Assembly: GCA_002340355.1 (NCBI GenBank)
Contig: DDLX01000008.1
Coordinates: 1-64,000, forward strand
DNA from: Cytophagales bacterium UBA2561
Lineage (GTDB): Bacteria; Bacteroidota; Bacteroidia; Cytophagales; Thermoflexibacteraceae
DNA: 64,000 bases
Reading direction: 5' to 3'
Of the stretch, positions 8,307 through 17,222 are shown in pieces (the stretch's first letter is position 1; every line of letters starts with the position of its first letter). The notes beneath the pieces were generated by a model. That model did no database searches. It saw only the letters and a program-made list of their open reading frames with translations, and was not told where the DNA came from. The position numbers and the translations under genes were made by a program.

Positions 8307-9260
8307 TTAAGTTAATTCTAAAGCCATTTGAATATTCGAACGTTCATACGGAGAAGGAACTCCAGAAACTTTCTCAAAACCCAATTTTTGATACAAAGAA
8401 ATGGCTGGTTTAAGTATCGTATTACTTTCGAGATAAAGCGAAGAGGCTCCTAAATCTTTGGCTTCTTCAACTATTGCTTGTCCCAAAAGCCAACCTATTC
8501 CCTTACCCTGAGCATGAGGGGCAATTGCCATTTTTGAAAGTTCATAATCGTATTTATGGTTTTCTAATTTTATCAATGCGCATACTCCAACGGGTTTATT
8601 TTCATATAAAGCGACTAAAATAGTTCCTCTTTTTTGAAGAATATAAGTTTCAGGATTTCCGAGTGATTTTCGGTCACTCTCTTCCATTTTGAAATATTCC
8701 TTAATCCAATCTTCATTTAGTTTTTGGAAGATCTCCCGATATTTTGGCTTGTAAGGAACAATCTTTACTTTTTGAGCTTCACGTAATTTTTTTTGTTCTA
8801 AAACCCTCAAATACAAGGATTTTTGTTGCAATAAAAATTCAAATTCTTCGACTGCGACCCAAAGATTATGTGTCGTTTTTTGCAACGCCAGTTCTACTGC
8901 CAATCCCACATCTTCGTACTGATATTGTATTTTCTGATGAGCTTCCTTGCCTTTTTCAGTTAATGAAACATTATTTCGGCGACCATCGGTTTTATCCTTT
9001 TTTTCGACCACCAATCCGTATTTACTCATTTCTTTAACTGTTTTAATCACCGCAGGATGTGATTGACTAATTTCTTGAGCAATTTCAGTAATGGAAAGTG
9101 CCGATTCACTCTCAGAAAGTATATAAAAAACAGGAAACCACTTTGGTTTTAATGGAACATCATAAAGTGCATACACTTTTTCAGCATCTAAAAGCATTAA
9201 TTCACTTAATAAACGTAGCCGAGTTCCTAAGCCTATTTTTCCAACTTTATCGAATAGCAT
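8307..9260 (-). CDS. MarR-family regulator fused to a GNAT acetyltransferase
   Basis: 317 residues in two parts. Residues 1-145 are a MarR winged helix (SALSITEIAQEISQSHPAVIKTVKEM as recognition region, then DGRRNNVSLTEKGKEA in the wing). Residues 165-317 are a GNAT domain (GTILVALYENKPVGVCALI, then acetyl-CoA loop AQGKGIGWLLGQAIVEEA, then ISLYQKLGFEKV). Such fusions are a known architecture; the acetyl acceptor is usually unknown. A 12-bp inverted repeat, GTAACTGGTTAC, lies just upstream at 9281-9292 and may be its own operator. It is divergent from the YpdA-like gene and may control it; that link is inferred from position. Confidence 0.92.
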   Translation of the reverse strand: MLFDKVGKIGLGTRLRLLSELMLLDAEKVYALYDVPLKPKWFPVFYILSESESALSITEIAQEISQSHPAVIKTVKEMSKYGLVVEKKDKTDGRRNNVSLTEKGKEAHQKIQYQYEDVGLAVELALQKTTHNLWVAVEEFEFLLQQKSLYLRVLEQKKLREAQKVKIVPYKPKYREIFQKLNEDWIKEYFKMEESDRKSLGNPETYILQKRGTILVALYENKPVGVCALIKLENHKYDYELSKMAIAPHAQGKGIGWLLGQAIVEEAKDLGASSLYLESNTILKPAISLYQKLGFEKVSGVPSPYERSNIQMALELT

Positions 9261-9280
9261 CTTTATAAGTTTTTAAATAC

Positions 9281-9292
9281 GTAACTGGTTAC
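9281..9292. promoter_or_regulatory. Candidate MarR operator, GTAACTGGTTAC
   Basis: Two 5-bp arms, GTAAC and GTTAC, separated by two bases and centred about 26 bases upstream of the MarR-GNAT start, in the intergenic space shared with the divergent reductase gene. Position and dyad symmetry suit an autoregulatory site. Assignment is inference. Confidence 0.4.
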
Positions 9293-9403
9293 AAATCTAA
9301 TAACGATTTTTTTTCTAAACAAATTCAAAGAAATAATTCTCAAATTGCGTTTTTATAAAAACCTGATAATTAATATATTATATTTTAAAATATATCGAAT
9401 TTT

Positions 9404-9422
9404 CAAAACTTAGCAAGTCTTA
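9404..9422. repeat. Partial REP-like sequence
   Basis: TTCAAAACTTAGCAAGTCTT matches the core of the repeats at 1096 and 1783 (AAAACTTCGCAAGTCT). It sits in the divergent promoter region before the YpdA-like gene, 12 bases ahead of that gene's -7 element. Short, so chance similarity is possible. Confidence 0.35.
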
Positions 9423-9433
9423 AATGAAAGTTC

Positions 9434-9441
9434 TAAATTTG
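9434..9441 (+). promoter_or_regulatory. TAAATTTG, -7 element of the YpdA-like gene
   Basis: Exact consensus, about 41 bases ahead of the ATG at 9482. No clean -33 TTTG. Confidence 0.5.
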
Positions 9442-9481
9442 TAACTCATTAAAATTTTAGCACATCATTACTTAAAATAAT

Positions 9482-10456
9482 ATGGAAAATAAAGCAGTTT
9501 ATGATATTTTGATTATTGGAGCGGGTCCGATTGGTTTAACTTGTGGTATTGAGGCTCAAAAACAAGGATTAAGTTATTTGATTATTGAAAAAGGTTGTTT
9601 GGTCAATTCGATTTATTATTATCCTGTGAATATGACCTTTTTTTCTACGGCAGACAAAATCGAAATTGGAAACGTGCCGTTTATTGCACATAGTGATAAA
9701 CCCACTCGAAGAGAAGCGCTAACTTATTACCAGCGAGTAAAATATGCCCATCAATTGAATGTCAATTTATATGAAAAAGTTATAAATGCTCAAAAAGATG
9801 ACTCTTTTGAGATTCAAACAACTAAAGGAAAATATTACGCAAAAAACCTAATTGTAGCGACTGGTTTTTATGATACTCCTAATCTCATGAATATCAAAGG
9901 TGAAGATTTACCAAAAGTCAAGCACTATTTCGATGAACCTCACCCCTATGCTGATCAAAAAGTGATTGTAGTTGGGGGTGGAAATTCGGCGGTTGATGTA
10001 GCTTTAGAAACCTTTCGGAAAGGGGCAGAAGTTACGATGGTTATCCGAGAGCCAGAACTTAAGGAAGGGATTAAATATTGGGTCAAGCCTGATATCGAAA
10101 ACCGAATTGAAGAAGGTAGCATTCGTGCTTTTTTTAATGCTCAACTACTCGAAATTTCAGAAAAGGATGTTGTACTTCAAACACCTCAAGGTACCCAAAC
10201 TTTGGAAAATGATTTTGTTTTAGCAATGACAGGATACCAACCTGACTATCCGCTATTACGTCAGTTACAAATTGATATTCAGGATGATATAGAGCAAACT
10301 CCAACCTATAATCCTGAGACTCATGAAACTAATATTTCAGGATTATTTTTAGCGGGAGTTGTTTGTGGTGGGATGCGAACAAATAAGTGGTTTATTGAAA
10401 ACTCAAGAGATCACGCCGAAAAAATTATTCAACAAATTCAAAATTGTTCCTACTAA
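9482..10456 (+). CDS. ypdA: YpdA-like FAD/NAD(P)-dependent disulfide reductase
   Basis: 324 residues with two Rossmann nucleotide-binding motifs: GAGPIGLTCGIEA near residue 13 for FAD and VGGGNSAVDVALE near 163 for NAD(P)H. The spacing and overall length fit the YpdA (Bdr) family, which reduces bacillithiol disulfide and lacks the CxxC of thioredoxin reductase; none is seen here. The C-terminal GLFLAGVVCGGMRTNKWFIE is also family-typical, and its Cys may matter. Bacillithiol use is known in Bacteroidota, but no synthesis genes lie in this window. It is divergent from the MarR-GNAT gene and ends in a hairpin terminator. Confidence 0.85.
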   Translation: MENKAVYDILIIGAGPIGLTCGIEAQKQGLSYLIIEKGCLVNSIYYYPVNMTFFSTADKIEIGNVPFIAHSDKPTRREALTYYQRVKYAHQLNVNLYEKVINAQKDDSFEIQTTKGKYYAKNLIVATGFYDTPNLMNIKGEDLPKVKHYFDEPHPYADQKVIVVGGGNSAVDVALETFRKGAEVTMVIREPELKEGIKYWVKPDIENRIEEGSIRAFFNAQLLEISEKDVVLQTPQGTQTLENDFVLAMTGYQPDYPLLRQLQIDIQDDIEQTPTYNPETHETNISGLFLAGVVCGGMRTNKWFIENSRDHAEKIIQQIQNCSY

Positions 10457-10466
10457 AATTAAACAT

Positions 10467-10508
10467 AAAAAAAACGATAAAGCTCAAAAAGAACTTTACC
10501 GTTTTTTT
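10467..10508. terminator. Bidirectional terminator between convergent genes
   Basis: A-run, then CGATAAAG pairing with CTTTACCG, then a T-run, with a short loop of As. It separates the reductase gene from the FecR-like gene. Confidence 0.75.
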
Positions 10509-10526
10509 AATCTTTATCTCAAAGAA

Positions 10527-11498
10527 TTACTTTCCTTCAGCTTTGGCTTCTGCCTCTAAAGTTTTCTTATCTAATCCATTTCGGATCAAGAAATTTTTAT
10601 ACAAGTTTTGGTAAGATTCGGCATTATTAGAAAGCTCAAGTACTTGTTTATATGTTCGAATGGCATCTGAGTAAAATTCATTTTCTTCATAAAAACGTGC
10701 TTCAACTAATTTGTTAATAGCACTATCCTCATTGCCCTCTGTAACTTTCTTTAGTTCCTGTGTATATTCTACTTTACTCTCATTATCAAGCAGTTGTACC
10801 ATATAACCATCTAAGGTAGCCAAAGGTTCTGCTAATGAACCATTAGTCTTCACAGGAGTTATTTTAAAGATAAGTTGTTCAGCTTCTGTAAATTTGTCTT
10901 CAGATAAGTCAATAAAGGCATATGTTTCTGTAGTTGTTTGTGTATGAAGAACTTCATCTTCCATATCAGTTACGTAAATTTTATACTCTTTTACATCCTC
11001 TGGCTTGATTTCTGGCGAATCTTTCAGATACCAGCTCAAAGCTACTGTTGAACCATATAACTCAGAGTTTCGTGGTAACATCACTTTTACCAATCCAATT
11101 CCACGCTCAGTTGAACCTGTTTTTTTCATATGTTGGGCGCGAGCGCGAGCTGCACTAGTTCCTCCGTCTTGACTCAATTCATCAGATACAAATTTGGCAT
11201 AACGACTATTAAGACTACCTGAACCTTTAATTTTAGAGATCAAACTTTTAACCTGATGCGTACCTTTATTCTGAAGTTCAAGTGTTTTTCCAGTTTTGTG
11301 CATCAAACCAAGGTAAGAACCATTATTAGCTATCATAATAGTTTGGTTATCGGTAAGAGTCATTCCTACTTTGAGAGGTCTTCCATCCACTGTATTATTT
11401 CCTTTCGTACCAATAACTCGAAAAGTATAGCTTTGTGCAGAGATAGCCACCGTAATTAAAAGGGACAGAATACAGGTTGCAAATAATTTGAGTTTCAT
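10527..11498 (-). CDS. Secreted FecR-like/TPR protein paired with CHASE2 gene
   Basis: 323 residues with a clear Sec signal peptide (MKLKLFATCILSLLITVAISAQ). Residues 24-85 look like a FecR-type beta domain (YTFRVIGTKGNNTVDGRPLK, then MTLTDNQTIMIANNGSYLGL), followed by a middle beta domain (about 130-235) and a C-terminal TPR-like helical part (YEENEFYSDAIRTYKQVLEL). It would act in the periplasm. It follows the CHASE2 gene by 111 bases in the same direction and has its own -7 element. FecR-like and CHASE2 genes occur together in other bacteria, suggesting a shared envelope-sensing role; this is inference. No enzymatic motif is seen. Confidence 0.7.
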   Translation of the reverse strand: MKLKLFATCILSLLITVAISAQSYTFRVIGTKGNNTVDGRPLKVGMTLTDNQTIMIANNGSYLGLMHKTGKTLELQNKGTHQVKSLISKIKGSGSLNSRYAKFVSDELSQDGGTSAARARAQHMKKTGSTERGIGLVKVMLPRNSELYGSTVALSWYLKDSPEIKPEDVKEYKIYVTDMEDEVLHTQTTTETYAFIDLSEDKFTEAEQLIFKITPVKTNGSLAEPLATLDGYMVQLLDNESKVEYTQELKKVTEGNEDSAINKLVEARFYEENEFYSDAIRTYKQVLELSNNAESYQNLYKNFLIRNGLDKKTLEAEAKAEGK

Positions 11499-11530
11499 AA
11501 TTTTATATAATGTTTTGCCAAAAATTTTTA

Positions 11531-11538
11531 CAAATTTA
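11531..11538 (-). promoter_or_regulatory. TAAATTTG, -7 element of the FecR-like gene
   Basis: Exact match on the minus strand, about 33 bases upstream of the ATG at 11498, so this gene need not depend on CHASE2 transcription. Confidence 0.45.
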
Positions 11539-11609
11539 CAAAAATTGTACTGTTTCTAAATACGGATGTCCTAAAAAAATGATGCGTTTCATCTGAAAAA
11601 ACGTCATAA

Positions 11610-12887
11610 TTAACGACTCCTTTTGAGAGTTTTAACCCTTTTATACTGAGTCAGCAGGAACCCATTATAAAGCTCCATTAGGTCTCCTGAGAATAAAACC
11701 ACAATAGCTGTAACCGATAAATCAATTTTAAGGTTCTGATCTACAAATAAATAATAGGTCAAATAACCCAATAAAATCAATTGTACTAATTGGATACTTT
11801 TAGAAGCTCCATCGTACCAAGGCTCCCACACTTTGCTATGCAACATATAATTAAATAATGAAACATTAATAAAACATAGAATGAAAGCAATAATATAACT
11901 ACTTGAATTATGTACTTCATCAATGTAATCTTCATCTAATACCATTGAAATAAAGTTAGCATGTCCTAACACACCGTACATATCAGGAGTAGTGCGCCCC
12001 ACTTGTATTTTGTTCATGGGTGAATAGTATTTGTCATCATCCCAATAAGGTTTGATTGTTTCACCACCCAAATAGCCCATCACAATAATTTTACCTTCAA
12101 TATCTTCGGGTTTGTATTTCTGGTCATCAAAAACTTCGTAAGTATCTAAATATAAGAAAGCTTCTTTATTTCCTCTATAATTAATGATTTCATACGGATT
12201 CTTACGTGCTAGTAGTTTAGTTGTTTTTGTAGAATCATAAAGTTGCACAATTTTTGCTCCAAAACAGATTTCTTTTTTTCCTGATTTCAATGTTTCCTGA
12301 ATCGGTTCTTCTCGCCATGTTTCAAAGTCTGAATCTCCTTCTGTGATTACATTAACAAAACCGCTATGAGCTAAATTTGAGAATAAAGCGTATGATTTTC
12401 GTAAGGAATCCCAAACTACTTTTTCTTTAGGATAAAATGACATTTCTTTAATAAAGTCAGATGGTTCGAGTAACCCCCAAAACATTTTATCATTAGGATA
12501 AACTTTGCCATCCATTACCTTACTACCTAAAACTATATTTTCGGTATTTGCAAGTGCCTCTGCTAAAATAGCATCTCCAATTGAATCTTTGGGACTACTG
12601 AAAAAAGCATCTATACCAATAACTTTAGGCTTATATTGATTCAATATCATAATTTGTTGAGCAATCCCTGCTCGATTTAAATTACCGATATTCACTACCA
12701 CGATTCGTTGATCTTTTTTGGGTTTTTCCTTAAAATGAAAAGCTAAATCAGTCAGGTTGTAATCGCCTAGAATTTGTTCGAATACATTTAAAAAATCTAA
12801 GCTTACTGCTAATAATCCTACAATCCATACCGTCACAAAAACGGTAATAGTGCCAACCAAATTTTTGATACTAAAAAATCGTTTCAT
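11610..12887 (-). CDS. CHASE2-domain membrane protein without output domain
   Basis: 425 residues from the ATG at 12887 (MKRFFSIKNLVGTITVFVTV); an upstream ATG at 12917 adds ten. Residue stretch 8-30 is a membrane helix. Residues 45-330 form an extracytoplasmic CHASE2 sensor domain (QRIVVVNIGNLNRAGIAQQI, then KVIGIDAFFSSPKD, then EGKIIVMGYLGGE). Two or three further membrane helices close the protein (SYIIAFILCFINVSLFNYML, then LVQLILLGYLTYYLFV, then a last helix near 400). CHASE2 is usually fused to a cyclase, kinase or GGDEF domain; here the chain ends about 15 residues after the last helix (TQYKRVKTLKRSR). Output probably passes to a partner protein. Confidence 0.85.
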   Translation of the reverse strand: MKRFFSIKNLVGTITVFVTVWIVGLLAVSLDFLNVFEQILGDYNLTDLAFHFKEKPKKDQRIVVVNIGNLNRAGIAQQIMILNQYKPKVIGIDAFFSSPKDSIGDAILAEALANTENIVLGSKVMDGKVYPNDKMFWGLLEPSDFIKEMSFYPKEKVVWDSLRKSYALFSNLAHSGFVNVITEGDSDFETWREEPIQETLKSGKKEICFGAKIVQLYDSTKTTKLLARKNPYEIINYRGNKEAFLYLDTYEVFDDQKYKPEDIEGKIIVMGYLGGETIKPYWDDDKYYSPMNKIQVGRTTPDMYGVLGHANFISMVLDEDYIDEVHNSSSYIIAFILCFINVSLFNYMLHSKVWEPWYDGASKSIQLVQLILLGYLTYYLFVDQNLKIDLSVTAIVVLFSGDLMELYNGFLLTQYKRVKTLKRSR

Positions 12888-13192
12888 AAAAGTGTAATTT
12901 TGTAAGATGATAGTCAAATTATTGAATATAACTTTTTTACAGATAATACTTTTGCTCCTATACCTAAAAAACTAATAAAGATATTTGAAAATCAAACTTA
13001 ATTATAGTAAAGAGTAATAATAATAATATTTACATATTATGATTTCAAATGGCTTATTTAGATTTATTTAGTACACTATTTATTTTTTTAATTCTTCAAA
13101 TTTACCTACGCAGAAATACTGCATATCAATTGATAATTCCCAAATTTGTACCATTTTATGTATTTAGTTATCTAATTAAAATCACCAAAATT
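12888..13192. other. AT-rich intergenic stretch
   Basis: About 305 bases between the CHASE2 gene and the end of the porin gene. A plus-strand open frame at 13049-13282 runs into the porin gene on the other strand and looks like chance. Nothing else is supported. Confidence 0.5.
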
Positions 13193-15148
13193 TTAGTCGA
13201 AGAAACGCCACTTGACCCCAACTTCAAATCCTCTTTGTTGAGCAAAATAAACAGGAGTCGTATAATATCCTTGTCCGATTAAACCTTCGGTTAAATTATT
13301 GACTTTCAAAAACATTAAAAATGATTTAATTTGTAAGGTAAAAAATAAATCGATATTCAAGTAATTTTCAACCTCAAATCTATTTTGTAGATAAAATTGT
13401 TGGGTAGCAGGCATAAAAGCATCCGCTAAATAAGCGGATTTATAATGAAAATCCAATCCAACTTGGGTGGTACGCTGACTTCGGAAAAGCTTTCCATTAC
13501 GATAAATTTTACCTGTAATTTGAAAATCTGGCATTCGAATGATTTCAGTTGCAGAATTTGCAGTATATAAAAAATCTAACTCAGTACGATATTTTCGCCA
13601 ACGAAATTCTGTATCTAAACCAACTTGCAGAATTTGAATATTTTTATCATGTTGTTGAGGCAAAGCTAAAGAGTCAAAATAGACATAGTGTTTGAGTGAC
13701 GTGTAACTGATAGATGGGCAAAATGATACACTTGAAAAATTCAAGTCAAGATGAAAATCATAACGTTCAGCAGTTGTATTCTCAGAAATAGATTGCGTTT
13801 TCCCCCATTCAAAAAAACCTCCATAAAATCGGTTTTGTATTAAAGTTGCACCATAATTAAACCGTTGATAGTTCGCTTCTAAACGTTTATTTTTAAATTT
13901 TACATTTATTTGATAATCATTATTTTTAGTCAATAAATATTGTGCTTTTGTACTTAACTGATTATCCTTTGATAAATTTAGGCGAAGCATTCCTCCCACA
14001 AAAAGTTCGTCTTCAATTTGATCTATTGTAGTAGTATCTCGACTATTTTCGGGATAGATATGTTGGGTTGAAAACTCGTATTGTTTTAGTCGAGCATATC
14101 CTTGATAGTAAGTATCTCCAATTTGTCCTTTCAATCCAATTTGATTCTCAAAAATATTAAATTCTGTTTGATAATTAACGGCAGGGTTAGTCAGCAAATT
14201 TTCATCAAAATAAAGAGTATCATATAAATTATGTATTTTGTAATTAGCATCTCGCTGACGATTCATCTGAGAACTTCTATTTAATATATGAAAAATCTGC
14301 ACTGTTGAAGAATCAAATAAAGCAAATTGATGATATAAATGCCATTGTTGTCGAGTTTGAAGCGCGCCTACTCCATCATCAATCAAATATTCGAGTTGAG
14401 CATTGTTATCTACTTCGAATAATTCCTTTAAGTTTTGAACAGTATCTGCTACCTTATAACCTCCAAAATCATTAGTAATATGTTCATAATGTGTTAAATT
14501 AGTGAGCAATTTATAGCGATGGTTTCGACTCCACCATGACATATTTCCTGCAAAAACTTCATTTGATGCCCATGTTTCATTTTGTCGAACCCCTCCTGCA
14601 AAAACTTCATTTTGTTGTATTTTTCGATATTGAACAGTAAAATTCCAGTCAGGATTGACATTTCGGCTTACGGTTACTTTTAGCTTCGTTCGTCCGACTG
14701 AGCCTTGAGCAAAATCAATTTCGCTATAAGGTGACATTGTATTAAAGTATTTCATTTCAGTTGGTTGAATCAAATAAGTATCAAAAGAGTTATAACCCAA
14801 CCGTGTTCCAGTTGTTTTTGGGAATTGGTAGTAAATAGGAGTAGTGGCACTTCCCATTCCGCCAAGATCTTGATACTGATTTTTATTTTTTTGTAAAAAA
14901 TTATAACGATGAAAATTATGCAAAAGGGTATCCGTAAAGTTAGTATCGTAGCGATGTTCAAGAATTTCCTGTTCGTAAAAATGAATAGTCGTTTTTACTC
15001 CATATTTGATATTTAGGGTAGCAAGTGAATCAATATTTAGGGAATCAGTTTCACTAATTGGGTTTTGTAGATCAGGATTTTGAGCGGAAATTTTTAAAGA
15101 GAACAGAGCTAAAATACTGCTAATCAGCACTATTAATTTTAAGTTCAT
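13193..15148 (-). CDS. Putative outer-membrane porin (Porin_10-type)
   Basis: 651 residues with a signal peptide (MNLKLIVLISSILALFSLKISAQ) and a mature part made of alternating aromatic and polar strands, ending KWRFFD as outer-membrane barrels often do. The N-terminal mature segment (TIHFYEQEILEHRYDTNFTDT, then LGGMGSATTPIYYQFP, then TRLGYNSFDTYL) matches the putative porin family widespread in Bacteroidota. It should form a large beta-barrel; its substrate is unknown. It is a single gene with its own -7 element, TACCTTTG, and no operon partner. Confidence 0.85.
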   Translation of the reverse strand: MNLKLIVLISSILALFSLKISAQNPDLQNPISETDSLNIDSLATLNIKYGVKTTIHFYEQEILEHRYDTNFTDTLLHNFHRYNFLQKNKNQYQDLGGMGSATTPIYYQFPKTTGTRLGYNSFDTYLIQPTEMKYFNTMSPYSEIDFAQGSVGRTKLKVTVSRNVNPDWNFTVQYRKIQQNEVFAGGVRQNETWASNEVFAGNMSWWSRNHRYKLLTNLTHYEHITNDFGGYKVADTVQNLKELFEVDNNAQLEYLIDDGVGALQTRQQWHLYHQFALFDSSTVQIFHILNRSSQMNRQRDANYKIHNLYDTLYFDENLLTNPAVNYQTEFNIFENQIGLKGQIGDTYYQGYARLKQYEFSTQHIYPENSRDTTTIDQIEDELFVGGMLRLNLSKDNQLSTKAQYLLTKNNDYQINVKFKNKRLEANYQRFNYGATLIQNRFYGGFFEWGKTQSISENTTAERYDFHLDLNFSSVSFCPSISYTSLKHYVYFDSLALPQQHDKNIQILQVGLDTEFRWRKYRTELDFLYTANSATEIIRMPDFQITGKIYRNGKLFRSQRTTQVGLDFHYKSAYLADAFMPATQQFYLQNRFEVENYLNIDLFFTLQIKSFLMFLKVNNLTEGLIGQGYYTTPVYFAQQRGFEVGVKWRFFD

Positions 15149-15180
15149 AGTTTTACTTTGGATAACGTTTAAAACTTTGT

Positions 15181-15188
15181 CAAAGGTA
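15181..15188 (-). promoter_or_regulatory. TACCTTTG, -7 element of the porin gene
   Basis: Exact match on the minus strand, about 33 bases before the start codon at 15148. Confidence 0.55.
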
Positions 15189-15308
15189 GAAAGAAGGAAT
15201 GAAAAGTCAGAAACCCTTTCTTCAATTCTCAGAATATCAAGAAAAATTTAACGAATCTTAATCTTTTCTGGAAGAGCTTAAAATGTATAGATATAGCGTA
15301 ACATACTT

Positions 15309-16112
15309 TTAACTGTCATCCGTTTTTTGATTTTGTACCTCTTCTCGAAGCTCAGCTTCCTTCTGGTTTTCAAGAGCTTCAAAATCTTTTGGTACAAAAA
15401 TAAAACTTTGTCCCAAGTAAGCTTTTCGAACTTGAATGTCATTTGCCAAATCCCCTGGGAGTCCCTCCCGATACATTGCTCCCTCTTTCATCAAGTAAGT
15501 TTTATCTAAAATTGGTAGGGTTTTTTCGACATTATGGTCAGTAATCAGAATACCAATATTTCGTTTTTTAAGTTTATAAACAATATACTGAATATCCTCG
15601 ACTGCAATAGGATCAACACCTGCAAAAGGTTCATCTAACAAAATAAATTTTGGATTCACAGATAATGCCCTTGCTATTTCGGTTCGTCTACGCTCGCCAC
15701 CTGAAAGAACTTTACCCAAGTTTTTACGAACATGAGTCAAACTAAACTCCTCTAAGAGAGCTTCGACCTTTTCTTTACGTTCGTTTTTCTTTAGTTTGGT
15801 CATTTCCAGCGGGGCAAGAATGTTATCTTCGACACTCAAATCCCGAAAAACAGAAGCTTCTTGTGCCAAATAACCCACTCCTCTACGAGCACGTTGATAC
15901 ATTGGGAGGTGTGTGATTTCCTCGTCATCCAAAAAAATACGCCCTTGATTCGGTTTGATTAACCCCACAATCATATAAAAACTAGTCGTTTTTCCTGCTC
16001 CGTTTGGTCCCAACAAACCTACAATTTCACCCTGAGCAATTTCTACAGAAACCCGATTCACTACTGTTCGGGCTTTATATTTTTTAATTAGGTTTTCAGC
16101 TCTTAAAATCAT
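15309..16112 (-). CDS. lptB: LPS export ABC transporter ATP-binding protein LptB
   Basis: 267 residues. It carries Walker A GPNGAGKTT at 35-43, the Q-loop region near 83 (GYLAQEASVFRDLSV), the signature LSGGERRR near 137, Walker B FILLDEPFAGVDP and the switch His in ITDHNVEKT. The sequence fits the LptB/YhbG branch, which powers lipopolysaccharide transfer to the LptC/A/D bridge with LptFG. The C-terminal tail beyond about residue 245 is longer and charged, as often in this phylum. An lptC-like gene is in the window at 42946. It lies 28 bases after the PLP enzyme gene in the same direction, with a TAATTTTG element in that gap. Confidence 0.95.
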   Translation of the reverse strand: MILRAENLIKKYKARTVVNRVSVEIAQGEIVGLLGPNGAGKTTSFYMIVGLIKPNQGRIFLDDEEITHLPMYQRARRGVGYLAQEASVFRDLSVEDNILAPLEMTKLKKNERKEKVEALLEEFSLTHVRKNLGKVLSGGERRRTEIARALSVNPKFILLDEPFAGVDPIAVEDIQYIVYKLKKRNIGILITDHNVEKTLPILDKTYLMKEGAMYREGLPGDLANDIQVRKAYLGQSFIFVPKDFEALENQKEAELREEVQNQKTDDS

Positions 16113-16116
16113 GGCT

Positions 16117-16124
16117 CAAAATTA
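16117..16124 (-). promoter_or_regulatory. TAATTTTG, -7 element immediately before lptB
   Basis: Exact consensus ending five bases before the lptB ATG on the minus strand. Initiation from it would give a leaderless or near-leaderless lptB message. Confidence 0.4.
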
Positions 16125-16140
16125 AACGAAATCCTTCAAA

Positions 16141-17070
16141 TTATCTGGAATAAAGCGGAATAACTCCCCCCGTATGAATGGCAACGATATGAGCCTTTTT
16201 AGGGAAAAAGTCTTTTTCAATTAAATCAAAAATACCGTAAAATAGCTTTCCTGTGTAAATAGGGTCAAGTGGAATTTGATGTTTTTGGTAGAATTCATCA
16301 ATAAAATTCAGTAAATCAGGAGTTTGTTTGGCATAGCCTCCAAAATGATAATCGGTTTGAATACTCCAGTTTTGGATTAATTTTTCATTGATTTCTTTGG
16401 AATTATTCGAACTTAGACTTTTTTGATAACTCCGAATGAATTTTTTTACCTCGTCCCTCAAAAAATCACCTCCTTTTAAAACTGAAAACCCAATTTTTTG
16501 GCTGCTTAATGGACTTCCTACAATTAAACCTGTTAATGTTCCTCCTGTTCCACAAGCACAACAAATAAAGTCAGTTTGAGGAGGAAAATGTTGAGAGATC
16601 TCAGCACATCCTTGTACAGCATTCGCATTTGAACCACCTTCAGGAATTAGAAAAAAGTTTCCAAATTCTTTCTGAAGTTGTGCTAAAATCTCGGGTGAAT
16701 TTTTCTGACGATATGCCGTACGATTCAAATAATAAATTTGCATTCCAACCTTTTTAGCATGAGAAAGAACAGGATTTAAAGGCAAATGTTCTTCACCTCG
16801 AATTATACCAATGGTCTGAAAATCAAAAATTTTTCCTGCATTAGCAGTTGCAAAAATATGGTTCGAAAACGCTCCTCCAAAAGTTAATATTTTACTAAAA
16901 CCTTCTTGCTTGGCTTGTTGTAAGTTATAAAATAATTTATAAAACTTATTGCCTGAAAGCATTGGGAAAACCAAATCAGTTCGTAAAACAGATAGTTTAA
17001 GATTTCGCTTTTGTAATAACTCATCTTCAAGGAGCTGGCAAGGAATAGGAGTATTTAGTGATGGTAACAT
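16141..17070 (-). CDS. ACC deaminase / D-cysteine desulfhydrase family PLP enzyme
   Basis: 309 residues of the tryptophan-synthase beta-like PLP fold. The Schiff-base Lys is in MLSGNKFYKLFYNL near residue 42, followed by ILTFGGAFSNHIFATA (the family's substrate and cofactor loop) and FLIPEGGSNANAVQGCAE. CACGTGGTLTGLIVG binds the phosphate. This group includes 1-aminocyclopropane-1-carboxylate deaminase and D-cysteine desulfhydrase; the reaction cannot be chosen from sequence alone. It probably forms a transcript with lptB downstream. It is divergent from phoH with about 30 bases to that ORF's nominal 5' end. Confidence 0.88.
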   Translation of the reverse strand: MLPSLNTPIPCQLLEDELLQKRNLKLSVLRTDLVFPMLSGNKFYKLFYNLQQAKQEGFSKILTFGGAFSNHIFATANAGKIFDFQTIGIIRGEEHLPLNPVLSHAKKVGMQIYYLNRTAYRQKNSPEILAQLQKEFGNFFLIPEGGSNANAVQGCAEISQHFPPQTDFICCACGTGGTLTGLIVGSPLSSQKIGFSVLKGGDFLRDEVKKFIRSYQKSLSSNNSKEINEKLIQNWSIQTDYHFGGYAKQTPDLLNFIDEFYQKHQIPLDPIYTGKLFYGIFDLIEKDFFPKKAHIVAIHTGGVIPLYSR

Positions 17071-17157
17071 TTTCGATTTTTAAGGATTAAAATGGGCTAA
17101 TGATAAAACAGAAAAAAACAATCGGTTTATTATTCTCTAAAAATTTTGGAAGTAAAA

Positions 17158-17190
17158 TTTGCGGGTATGCCGAAAGATACTGTATTTTTG
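17158..17190 (+). promoter_or_regulatory. Complete -33/-7 promoter of phoH
   Basis: TTTG at 17158-17161 and TATTTTTG at 17183-17190, 21 bases apart: both elements exact. Transcription would begin around 17195-17197, inside the nominal open frame that starts at 17100, which rules out an ATG at 17100 for this transcript. Confidence 0.65.
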
Positions 17191-17222
17191 GCTTTAAATT
17201 TATCATTCTAACCCTTCCAAGT

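Noticed and set aside
13049..13282. Plus-strand ORF of 77 codons after the CHASE2 gene
   Set aside because: Low-complexity hydrophobic product that runs into the porin gene on the opposite strand; no promoter or family support.
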